Assembly: GCA_021495925.1 (NCBI GenBank)
Contig: JAKEKT010000013.1
Location: 62,001-126,000, forward strand
Reading direction: 5' to 3'
DNA from: Diplodia intermedia
Lineage: Eukaryota > Ascomycota > Dothideomycetes > Botryosphaeriales > Botryosphaeriaceae
DNA length: 64,000 nucleotides
The notes beneath the pieces were generated by a model. That model ran no database searches. It saw only the letters and a list, made by a program, of their open reading frames with translations, and was not told the origin of the DNA. Below are positions 43,929 to 53,079 of this stretch, piece by piece (the stretch's first letter is position 1; the number at the start of each line of letters is the position of its first letter). Both the position numbers and the translations under genes were made by a program.

Positions 43929-44855
43929 ATGCCGTTGGTGCTCCCAACATTCCGGGATGGCTGTGGCCGTTTGTTGGCATTGAAAAGGCGGTGATGTGCA
44001 GCAGGTCTACTGGAACAAATCACAGACAAGGCAGCGACCAGGCGATGAGCATGACAACGAAGAATGCCATATCACATGGAAACATGCTTAGGTGGTACAG
44101 AACCGGCACTGCCGGTGTTTTCGGATTGCGCCCGCGGGCTGTGCCGGATTGTTAGTTGCTATCACTTACCGATCACATAGATGAGATCAATGCGGTAGAC
44201 TCAATACAAATTGCTTTCGGCTTTCCGTACATGGACAAAGTCTATAACTTGAACTCCTCATCGGCGCGTGGAGTCATTCTTTGCCTCATCTCAAGGGCGA
44301 GCCAGAGGCTTGCTCTCATCAGTCCGAGGCCCTCTCACCTCCGCCACCATCATCCATACAGCCATTTCCGTGTCTTGTACAGCACGCGTGCTACTTTCCT
44401 TCCTCGGAAGGATCGTGGTCGCTCCCTCGCCGAAGTTATCGCTGACCTATTCCACCTCCGAGGTATCACTTCATCTCGCCTCAAAGCCAACACCCACACC
44501 ACCAACAGCAGCCGCATGTGCATTGCTCCGCACCTCGCACCATCTTACGCCATCGTCATCCACGAAGTACTCACGGCCATTGCCCGCTTCTAACCCAACA
44601 CTCTACTCGCCTTTTACTCCGAGAGTGGCATTCTCACCTTTTACCACAACAACATCTCCCTCACCTGTGAAACGTCCACCTCATCTGCCATCTTGAATAG
44701 ATCCATCTCACCTACGACCTGGAGAGAGCCACCGCTGCTGCTCACCTCGAACCAATCGCTGTCAAATCCCACTCCAAAGCCATCGCTTCCATCTCACCAC
44801 AAAAGCACAGACTGAGACCAACTCCCACAAACTCGGCCAGCATCCGAGTTCCACC
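43929..44855. other. Intergenic region; open frame leading into the T5orf172 gene
   Basis: A Ser/Thr/Pro-rich frame from 44268 stays open to 45206 in the same frame as the T5orf172 gene, except for one TGA at 44694-44696. It has no good ATG. It could be a former N-terminal extension or compositional. Confidence 0.35.
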
Positions 44856-45206
44856 ATGCGCACACGCGGCATTGTTAGGCTTCGTTCATCCCCGGGCCAC
44901 GTCTATATCCTCCATTCGGCCTCGCGCCCCGATCTCGTCAAGATCGGCTGGTCGGCGCAGCCGCGGCGCCGACTGACGGAGCTCCGAAGGATATGCCGGC
45001 TGCCAGACCTGAGGATCGCATACACTTCGAGGTGGCTTCATTGTCCATTAGAGCTGGAGGAAGCGGTGCATAGGCGCCTAGACGCGCTTAGGGTACCAGT
45101 GGAGGTGGTTCGTGACGGGAGACCCGTAGTACAGAGGGAGTGGTTCCGTATCAGCGTGCTCAGGGCGAGGCGCTGCGTGCGCGCGTTGGAGATCAGCAGG
45201 ATCTGA
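44856..45206 (+). CDS. Minimal T5orf172 / GIY-YIG-like domain protein
   Basis: Single exon, 116 residues from ATG 44856. The whole protein is one domain: GHVYILHSASRPDLVKIGWS (about residues 14-33) gives the conserved Y-L...LVKIG core of the T5orf172 branch of the GIY-YIG superfamily. RRRLTELRR follows, as do LEEAVHRRL with the expected helix His/Arg, and the C-terminal REWFRIS motif. Fungal members are usually several hundred residues long with a disordered N-terminus; this one starts almost at the domain. The GIY-YIG fold binds and often nicks DNA, but I cannot confirm a full catalytic set here. It may be a truncated copy of a longer gene: the frame upstream is open apart from one TGA. Confidence 0.7.
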   Translation: MRTRGIVRLRSSPGHVYILHSASRPDLVKIGWSAQPRRRLTELRRICRLPDLRIAYTSRWLHCPLELEEAVHRRLDALRVPVEVVRDGRPVVQREWFRISVLRARRCVRALEISRI

Positions 45207-45953
45207 TTCAATGAGACCATGCGTCACTGGGGTATACCGATGATCCAGCTACGGTAGAGGGGCTTTGGAAGGCTTTGCAGAAGTTTATGCAAGGCGTCGA
45301 GGGTGGGGAGAGCAAGTTTCACGAGGACTGGGTGGTTGGCAACACGGGAAAGGGTGCGTGGGAACGATTATTGGAGATGCATCTTAACTTATTCAGCGCC
45401 TTGAAACTGCAGGAAGCGCCGTAGAACGAAAACTTGGGGGGAAAAAAAAGAAACGGTCATTACATGGAAGGTGCATAGGGAAAGGACAAATACATCGATT
45501 CAGTTGGTTTTTGGGAGCAAATCGAAATTTCTCATACATTTATAACGTGTTTAGGCATTTAGGAACGGCTGCCATCTTCCCAGTGACGAAGGGATACTTG
45601 AGATAGCGAGTGTCGTCGACCCCAAACGTGGGGTGGGAACATTGCGTGATAGGGACATACAATGAGGTCATCAAAGCGAGGTGCGAAGATCCAACCAGAT
45701 AGCCGCAAAACACACTTCCCCACACCAAGTAAGCGCAAAAGACGATTTCCTGACATGCGTGGGCGAATAATACGCAGTACAAGAGGACTCCAGGTAGGGG
45801 TCTTTCCGAGCTGCATGACCTACTCCACCGCAACGTGCTTGGAAGAAATAATTACAACATCTGATCCAACATGATAAGCGCGTTAGCTCCACCCAAGATG
45901 CTAAGATCTTTCTACCTTCTCTTGTAACTCAGTAGGTACATGAACTTAGAGAA
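45207..45953. other. Intergenic region without a supported gene
   Basis: About 750 bp with short frames on both strands and AT-rich stretches near 45430-45540. I see nothing recognisable. Confidence 0.45.
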
Positions 45954-46460
45954 ATGAGCTCTACGACAGAACTGTCCGCGTTCCAAATCACCCCATCAGC
46001 CACATCGGTCGAGCTTCCAGCTCCATACCCTCCACACACCACCTTCCCCCTCTCCCTATCGCCATCAAAACCAGACACGCCGCTCCCCGACCACCTCTCC
46101 GAAATCGACCGCCTCTCATCCTCAGGCGCCATCCACTCGCTCCTCGCCGCCCACGGCGGCGCCATCCACTTCCGCAACCTCCCCCTGCGCTCCGCCGACG
46201 CCTTCTCCCTTTTCGCGCACGCCTCCGCCTGGACCCCGCCCGAAGCCATCGGCAACCCAGTGCGCCGCACCACCCTCGCACCCAACATGGCCACCGCCAA
46301 CGAAGGCCCGCCGACGCTGCTCATCTACCCCCACAACGAGTTCGGCCTCTCGCCGCACCACCCGGCGTACGTACGTCCTCTTCCACTGCCGCGCCGCCCG
46401 CACGACCGGCGTCAGTCCACACACCGTCCCTCAAGCCCAGGAACGCGGCATGCGGGACCC
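45954..46460 (+). pseudogene. TauD/TfdA-like dioxygenase, 5' fragment with frameshift
   Basis: From ATG 45954 about 140 residues match the N-terminal half of fungal TauD/TfdA-like Fe(II)/2-oxoglutarate dioxygenases: GAIHFRNLPLRSADAFSLFAHA, WTPPEAIGNPVRRT, TANEGPPTLLIYPHNEFGLSP. HNE is the family's metal-ligand region. At HHPAYV the frame is broken by four extra bases (TACGTA at 46368-46373); the family sequence LFHCRAARTTG continues in another frame for about 25 residues. After about 46455 a run of 13 C follows and no similarity remains; roughly 200 C-terminal residues, including the distal His and the Arg for 2-oxoglutarate, are missing. It therefore cannot encode an active enzyme. GTACGT could mimic a splice donor, but the sequence that follows is still coding-like. 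Confidence 0.7.
46368..46373. other. TACGTA: third 4-bp TANNTA insertion
   Basis: The expected GCG TAC GTC CTC TTC reads GCG TAC GTAC GTC CTC TTC. The four extra bases duplicate TA with CG between and break the dioxygenase frame. Confidence 0.45.
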
Positions 46461-46470
46461 CCCCCCCCCC
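46458..46470. repeat. Homopolymer of 13 C at the pseudogene breakpoint
   Basis: Thirteen consecutive C lie where dioxygenase similarity ends. The stretch may mark a rearrangement junction or a collapsed or expanded assembly artefact. Confidence 0.7.
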
Positions 46471-47143
46471 AAGTCTATCAACAAGATCCTCGTTCCTGAT
46501 CACGTATCCATCTTCCTGCCGCTATATAAGGGGCTAGTAGCCCCTCTCTTGACAATTCAGCTTGACGAGGAGTACGACGCCGGTCCCCAACATCATATCT
46601 ATAGGTTAACCGTACCAGCCGACATGCCGGTAAACAACAGCTTATCCCGCAACAAGGTCGCAATGCACAATAGAATAGAAAATTTAGCGAGTAAACGTGG
46701 TTGGTGCAGTCCTGTTCAACGGCTGTCTATCACCCGCGCTTATCACCGCCAAGTTCTTGCCGCAACCGCCACCGCCCACTGCTCACTAACAGTGTCTCTC
46801 AACTCCGATAATTCACGAGGCAGAGGGGCTTCCCGAACGTCTACGTTTCATGTAAACAATGGCGGAAAAGCGAGGCAGGGAGACACTAGCTGCTAGAACT
46901 TTCGTGCGGAGGCGTAATAAGACATGGATGTCTCACACCATATCTGCTCTGTATGCGTCGAATGTGGGTGCTATCTACATTCACTACACTGAACCTACGC
47001 ATATAAAGCGGATACTGCTTCTATCTTGAATTCGTCAGCTCCCACAACCACATTCTGTTCAAGTACCTTGAAAAGCGCAATACATACTTATACAGACAAA
47101 GCAGAACTTATCTCTCCCCCAACCCAACCCAGTACAGCCCACC
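46471..47143. promoter_or_regulatory. Intergenic region with the conserved promoter of the first tandem paralog
   Basis: The first part is unrecognised sequence with a small perfect hairpin GGGGCTA-G-TAGCCCC near 46535-46549. From about 46830 it resembles the promoter of the second paralog: a block around AAACAATGG (46854-46862), TCTACATTCACTACACTG (46974-46991) and TATAAA (47002-47007), 137 bp before the ATG. Confidence 0.6.
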
Positions 47144-47842
47144 ATGCCGGGTAGCCTTCCAGCCCCGTCACCCGGCGGTGGCGGCGGCAGCGGCAGCAGC
47201 AACAACAGCAGCAGCAGCCCGCCTCCACCCCTCAACCCACCATCCCCCACGATCGACGACCAACATGGCACCGGCCCATCATCCAAAGCCAACAGCCCAC
47301 CGCCGTCCTCCGCCACCTGCAAGGACGGCCCGCCATCCCACAACACGTCTTCCCCTCCTCCCGCTCAGCAGCAGGAGCAAATGAAGGAGACGCAGCACAC
47401 GCACCATCCCCCCACCCGCCCCAAGCGCGCACGTACCATTTTCCGCCGCCGCCGCCATCCCAGATGCGACAACGTCCATGTCGGATGGAGCGCCGGCCCC
47501 GACGTCGTCGACGTCGGTTTCTGCGTCCTTCTTCGACAGCCGGTGTCCAGTAACACCAGCATTGGCTGCTCGTGCCACTGGGACGACGATGGAGATGTTC
47601 ACGACAGCGCTGCTGCTTCGGGGGATGCGTTTACCTTGGTCGGTGACTACTGGGAGGGTAGTAGTTGCTATCGTGGCCGTCGTGGTGATGGGAGCGACGG
47701 CTACAACCCCGGCTGGAGCGGAGCGCGTAGGCGTCCATGGCGTTCGACTGTCATCATGAACCCACATCTGCGTGAGAAGTGGAAGTGGCGGAAAAGTTGC
47801 AAGCCGAGCAAGATCAGTGAATTGCTCGCTCGTGGCTTTTGA
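47144..47842 (+). CDS. Low-complexity hypothetical protein, tandem paralog 1
   Basis: Single exon, 232 residues, ATG 47144 in the context CCCACCATGC. The N-terminal 95 residues are Pro/Ser/Gly/Asn-rich (LPAPSPGGGGGSGSSNN, then ANSPPPSSATC). A basic patch (RPKRARTIFRRRRHPR, about 92-107) precedes a Cys/Gly/Asp-rich middle, and the C-terminus has MNPHLREKWKWRKSC. The same elements occur in the neighbour at 48580, which marks a tandem duplication. There is no signal peptide or known domain. It is likely disordered; the basic patch could be a nuclear signal. A GA-microsatellite follows the stop (47844-47868). Confidence 0.55.
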   Translation: MPGSLPAPSPGGGGGSGSSNNSSSSPPPPLNPPSPTIDDQHGTGPSSKANSPPPSSATCKDGPPSHNTSSPPPAQQQEQMKETQHTHHPPTRPKRARTIFRRRRHPRCDNVHVGWSAGPDVVDVGFCVLLRQPVSSNTSIGCSCHWDDDGDVHDSAAASGDAFTLVGDYWEGSSCYRGRRGDGSDGYNPGWSGARRRPWRSTVIMNPHLREKWKWRKSCKPSKISELLARGF

Positions 47843-48579
47843 AAGAGAGAGAGGAGAGAGAGAGAGAGCTGCCGTCCCGGTATGTTTGGTGCAGCTGGCA
47901 GGCCGAAGGTGATCCGCTTGCAGGTCATGCGGTATGTTCGCTTGGAAAGTGTTCGCGAGATTCGTTTGTTCGTGATCGTGTTTTCCTGGATAGGTGCGGA
48001 GTCTGTTTTATTCGGGGCGTCGCGTGTTGATTAGTGAAAATTTCTTTCCCTTCTCTCAAGTATCTATTCTTCAATGAAACCTGTATTTCTATTAATTTGT
48101 TGTCCTTCATCTTAGTAGTTGAATTCGCTCAGGAAGAATGTATTCACTAGCTAGAGCGAACATAAGCACTTGGAGACCCATCCAAAGTTCCTGTAACCTA
48201 AAACGCCTATGTGTCCACAATTTGCTGCAGCGGCCACAGTCCACTTCTCGCGAGAATGCCTTGCCGCCCAAAGCCCGCCAGGCGGGAGAAGTTTCTCGAA
48301 CGCTTGCGCTTTGTAGAAACAATGGAGGGAAAGTGAGGTGGGGTTGCTCCAGTTCTGGGCGGCTCTATGAGATGTGCATGTTTCACGTCCATACATCATG
48401 CTGGTATCTTCTTTACATTCACATACTGAGCCTTCAAGTATAAAACAGACAAGAACTTGCCGCCCCAGCTGTCTAAAATCCGCAAAAAAACATCCACGTT
48501 CCTTGTACACTACCGACACGCAGCGCTCACACAACTCACTGCAATCTGCCGGTCACAGTACTCGAGGACGCGCACCGCA
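47843..48579. promoter_or_regulatory. Intergenic region with the conserved promoter of the second tandem paralog
   Basis: After a (GA)n microsatellite (47844-47868) and an AT-rich part, the sequence from about 48285 mirrors the first paralog's promoter: AAACAATGG (48317-48325), TTTACATTCACATACTGAG (48412-48430) and TATAAAA (48439-48445), 136 bp before the ATG. Confidence 0.6.
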
Positions 48580-49245
48580 ATGCAGACAATCACCAATCCC
48601 ATCCAACACCCTTCAACTCAGCCGGCCGCCATGCATCAGAGCAACCTTCCGGACTCCGTCCCGCCAGCCGGCGGTGGGAAGGATAGCAGCAGTAGCAGCA
48701 GTCCATCTGCCAGCCGGCGCACTCCGACTTCCAGCGCGCCAGCTTGCACTCCGGCCGCCAACACAGCCCCACCGTCCAAGCCCAACAGCCCGCCTGCCAA
48801 AACCACCGCCACCACCACCTGCAAGCCCGGCCCCGGCCCCAGCCCAAGCCCGCTCTCCACCAACGCCAGCCAGCCTCCTCTTTCATGGGCAAAAGTCGCT
48901 GCTGCTGCGCCGCCGCCTCCGCACGGTCCTGTCCCGCCAGCCCATCGCCGCCCCCCTCCTCCACGCCAGCCGTCTCCCTATGCGTCCCGCTTCCCCCGCA
49001 CGCAGGCGGCGGATCAGCAGCCATCATCATCTGCGCTCGTCGCCCGCCTACCCGCCACCATCACTACCACCGCCGACGATGATGACGATGACGGACTCGA
49101 TGGTGGCAGCCATATCATCTCGTCGTCATCTTGGTCGTCGTCGTCGTCGGCTAGCTTTTTGAACCCGGACTTGCGGGAGACATGGACGACGAGGGTTGGG
49201 GAGGGTGCGGGGAGCTTGAGGCATGACTGGGCGTGGAGGGTGTGA
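48580..49245 (+). CDS. Low-complexity hypothetical protein, tandem paralog 2
   Basis: Single exon, 221 residues from ATG 48580 (a second Met at residue 18 is possible). The N-terminal part is Ser/Pro/Thr-rich (LPDSVPPAGGGKDSSSSSS, then PSKPNSPPAKTTATTTC) and lines up with paralog 1. The middle has SWAKVAAAAPPPP and a run of six Asp; the C-terminus reads SASFLNPDLRETW, matching MNPHLREKW of paralog 1. The coding regions have diverged strongly, while promoter blocks and promoter-to-ATG spacing are nearly the same. No domain or localisation signal was recognised. Probably intrinsically disordered. Confidence 0.55.
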   Translation: MQTITNPIQHPSTQPAAMHQSNLPDSVPPAGGGKDSSSSSSPSASRRTPTSSAPACTPAANTAPPSKPNSPPAKTTATTTCKPGPGPSPSPLSTNASQPPLSWAKVAAAAPPPPHGPVPPAHRRPPPPRQPSPYASRFPRTQAADQQPSSSALVARLPATITTTADDDDDDGLDGGSHIISSSSWSSSSSASFLNPDLRETWTTRVGEGAGSLRHDWAWRV

Positions 49246-49971
49246 GTGGTATGCGGAGTGAGGGGTGGATATGAGGGAAAGAGAGAGAGCGAGAGTTTTC
49301 TTCTGTCTCTGGCTTATCGCTATTGTCGGGTTTGAATGGTGCTGATCTCGCTTTTGTTTTTGTTTGCTTGTATTTTGGTTTCCTCGCGTGTTGCGTTGGT
49401 TCTATTGATTTTTTGTGGTGTCGCAGTCTGGTTTGGGGTGTTGAGATTCGGGATTCGGATTGGTCTCCGCCGATTGTGTCGGGCTTTGACGTTGTAGATC
49501 GCGCGTGTGTTGATATTCAAGAGTATTTGCTTTGAGTTTTAGAGATGCTTATTGCTTTGAATAAAAATAGTCTACTCATCGCTCTCCCTTGTAAGAATGG
49601 TCGGTAGTTCTACGCCTCTCGGGGAGGGATTTGCTAACTGGGGAGGTGAATGGACGCAAATTATGGCGGAATACGCGTCTAGCTGTCTCTTTTCAGGCTC
49701 GCACCAGGCGCGCTATCCGCTCGTTTATTCATAAAGACAGGGTTTGTAGCTTTTATCATTGGTGGGCCAGTCAGTCGGGATGTGCTGTAGTGACAAATGA
49801 CTGCCACGTCACGGCTGCAAGAACGCGGCACAGCACCTCCACCACTGTGGGTCCTAGGATTCAGCTAACGCCTCTCCGGCATAGACTTCATACTGCGCCG
49901 CTCTCAGCTCTGCAGCTTAAAAGGATAACGTGCGATATTCCCATTCCATCGCTCTTTCGCATCATCTCGCA
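49246..49971. other. Intergenic region without a supported gene
   Basis: Begins with a GA-rich stretch (49272-49296) like that behind paralog 1, then T-rich sequence. The open frames present are short and featureless. Confidence 0.45.
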
Positions 49972-51848
49972 ATGGACTCAATATTTTCCGCCTCCCAAAT
50001 GTTGCTCGACCATCCTGGCGTTTCGCCAAAAGCTCCACCGCCCACCCTGGAAAAGGCCATCCAAGATCTTCAAAATGCGGATGAAGATTCCGTCTTTGCT
50101 TGCAGCGCGATGTTGCCGGATACCAAGTCTCGTTGCAATGCAACGTTCAGTCTACCACCGTACGAAATCAAAGCCACGGTCCAGTTCATTCGACATTACA
50201 TGCCCCCGTATACCACAGAACAGGCAATACGCCTCAGTCGCCTCTTTCTCTGCATCAAACATTCTCTCGACACGGAATATTCATCCGCTATCATTGCTGG
50301 CCTTGTAGACACCCCTGACAAAGCGGATGTCTCGACAACACAAAACAACGTCCGTCAGCCACGCCTACCACCAACGCCGCCGAGAAAACTCGAGAACAAC
50401 CGCCCGAAAGTTTTCGAAAAGCAGCACCACGAGCCTGCCCCAGAACGACACGACTCTCTTGCTCCCACGTCCCCGCCACAATCTTCCACATCCACCGCGG
50501 CGCTTCGATATAGAGTCCGGCAAAACCGACAGCACAGCGTACACGCGGATCTGGAATTCTTCGCCGCCAAATGGGAGGTTTTGTGTTCCGACGAGTTCCG
50601 CTGCATAGCGTACGACACCGACCATTCGCGCTGTCGGCGTATAATCGAAGAAGCAGCCAAGAAGTCGTTGCAGGGCGAGCTGGAGCGCCATGTTCTCAAA
50701 GCACCGCCGATGGGCATTCTGCGGCCTCTGCTCCAGCAAATGCTTTGCTGGTCCCACAACGTTTCCGAGTGGTTGGATGCATATCACCAGAAGTGGGCCA
50801 AACACTTCTTGGCCATGTACAGGTTCGGGGATGGTGATGGGATGACTTTCCTGCAAACATTGGAGCCTGGCGCCGGTGCTTTCTCGTTCAAAATTCCGTC
50901 CACGATCAAAGTGGACAGAAGCTGCGCCAACAGTACTGGATCTTTGAAGGACGACAAGAAGAGCTCCGAAGGTATCCAGGATCAGCAAAGATCTGATAAC
51001 GGCATCGATAAGTCAGCTGTCAACGTTGTGGTCGCCTCAAAAAACTCGAAGACGGACTGCAGGCTCGAGAAGAGGGCAATTGAAAACGAAGAACTTTCCA
51101 GGAAAGCCACTTCAAAGCAACTTGTAGGGGAAAAGTAAGTTTTACAACTTTTCCTACTATTCTATATATCATGTTTGCGCACAAAGGGAAAGAAGAGCTT
51201 CGAGGACTTATAGCCACTTATTATTGAGGATGGGCTAACGTTTATTGTTTTTCAAGATTGAAGCCATTGGAGGGCAGTGATCAGAAAGAGTCGCGGGCGG
51301 GTCTCCTGCAACGTTCACCTTCCGTCAATCACGCGATTCAGCGAGACTCTCCAGCTCCCAAGCGCCGTCCACGGTTCAAGGTGAAGGTGAAGCTACCACC
51401 AAAGACAACAGAGCTGTTTCGGAATATTCCAGAAGATTCGCTGTTCAGGCAGCGCACTTCAAACGAGATAGCCGAACTGGACCAGTTCGTGCAGCATCAC
51501 TTCCAGCGCCCACCTTGGGTCAATCTCGCGACTCAGGGAGACTGTCCAGCTCTTGAGTGCCGTCCACGGCCGAGAGTGAAACTACCACCAAAGACAACAA
51601 AGCTGTTCCGAAATGCTCCGGGAGATTCGTCTCTCAAACAGCGCACTCCAAATGGGAGAGCCGAGCTGGACCAGTCATCCGAGGAAACCCTTGCCGACCG
51701 CCATCCAGTTAAAGTTGAGGGTTCGGAGAGTGGCTCAACAGCCAACACATTGGTTCGTGAAGCATCTATGACGACGGTTCGGCCGTCTGCATCTTCCGCT
51801 CTCAGCCTTGAGCAGCGCCTGAGCCGTCTCCGCCTCCGCAGTGAGTGA
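49972..51848 (+). CDS. Hypothetical protein with a duplicated 65-residue C-terminal unit
   Basis: Two exons, 49972-51134 and 51257-51848, with a 122-nt intron (donor GTAAGT, acceptor TTTTTCAAG), give 584 residues. Residues about 30-110 form a folded-looking region with Cys and hydrophobic spacing (VFACSAMLPDTKSRCNATFSL); about 120-190 are disordered; about 195-310 form a second ordered region (ADLEFFAAKWEVLCSDEFRCIAYD, then MLCWSHNVSEWLDAYHQKWAKHFLAMYRFG). Exon 2 carries two copies of a unit containing KLPPKTTxLFRNxPxDS, from a 195-bp tandem duplication. I recognise no family. No signal peptide or membrane span. The ATG at 49972 is the first good start after in-frame upstream sequence lacking one. 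Confidence 0.65.
51303..51690. repeat. 195-bp tandem duplication inside the coding exon
   Basis: Sequence from about 51303-51497 recurs at about 51498-51690. The central cores (for example the codons for KLPPKTT) are almost identical, and edges have diverged. The period of 65 codons preserves the frame. Confidence 0.75.
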
Positions 51849-53079
51849 TGGTACATGTGTCAAGCACTTGGAGTCGTGCAAACAGCACATGGCAGACGGA
51901 CTTGGACATATTGATGGCTTGTGGTAGTCTCGTAACCGGGACGGTCGAAATAAGTAGCTCTTCAATCACTCTCGTTCGAGCAGTCGCAGTTTTTTTCAAG
52001 ACCAACTTTACGAAACGTGGTAACAGCCTTTGTTACATAGAAAATAGTTCAATTGCCAAGTTATCTCCATTTAATAGCATTAGATAGGCCCGCCGCAGTC
52101 GTAACACCCGCCTTTGCTGAGTCATATCCTCAAAGTTGGCATCCCCTTTTGGGGGTCGGTGACCATACAATCCATCTCAAGCATGGAGACATCCCTCTCC
52201 CAGCACAAGCAACCACCATCACCCCCGCCGGCATCCCCGGCATGGCTCACCAGCCTGTGCGGCATGGCTCTCGTGGCATGCCCTCAGTCATTGACGCTCC
52301 CACCCACTACCTGCACGGTAAATCCGCGTCGCCATGGCAAGGCTTCGGCAGCAGCCGCTCGAACCGCCACCACCTCTACGGACTCCCCTTCCCGCGCATC
52401 GTGTGGTGTGGTGCGGGCACGCAATGCCGCCAACCTTCGTCGTCATATCCGGCGGAAACGAATGGTGTAGCGGGGCCAATCTTGGCCGAACAACGCTTCG
52501 AACGCGCACTTGTCGCTGCAGGCGGCTGAAAATCTTACTCTGCAGTCATTCAGAGTCCGATGGACAATGCAAGAGCGGAGCAGGGTAGTACGGTGAAGTG
52601 TACGGAAGGCTGCCTGAAGAGGTAGTGGGCCGTTGGAGAAGCCGGTCAGCCCCAACCGGTCGGCCGCATTGGTGGGCGAGCGGACAGGCGGCACCCAGGT
52701 CAGCGCTCAATTTCACGAGCTGCATAGCGCATCTCCCGATTTCTTCTAGGTGCTGCAGCTACGTCCCCGCTGGAGCATCAACCAGAAATATCGTATGTAT
52801 GACAGCGGTGTGCAGCTGCAATAGATCCTGTCTTTCGCGTAGTCTAGCGCGACCTGTCTCAGCTCCGCACAATAGGCTCACTTGATTCTAACTGAAGCCT
52901 TTGTGTTGGCAGTGTTACCGGAACCGCGCGACGTCCACTTCTCGCCATCCCCTCTTCGCAAATCCCCTCGATCTTTCCGGGCTTGGTATGAATACATGGG
53001 ATGTAGTGTGGATCTCATCCCACAAGAACCTGTCCAAACCATTAGCGGCGGGCGTAGATCGACAAATTCGATTCTATCG
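51849..53079. other. Intergenic region with weak open frames
   Basis: About 1.2 kb. A plus-strand ATG frame at 52183-52470 (95 codons, Pro/Thr then basic) and an overlapping frame ending at 52529 are possible small genes, but without domain, splice or promoter support. Nothing else was recognised. Confidence 0.4.

Noticed and set aside
46371..46440. GTACGT in the dioxygenase as an intron donor
   Set aside because: The following 25 codons still match the family in a shifted frame, and similarity ends soon after regardless of splicing.
47844..47868. (GA)n stretch as a functional element
   Set aside because: It is an ordinary microsatellite; a similar one follows the paralog and is best explained by the duplication.
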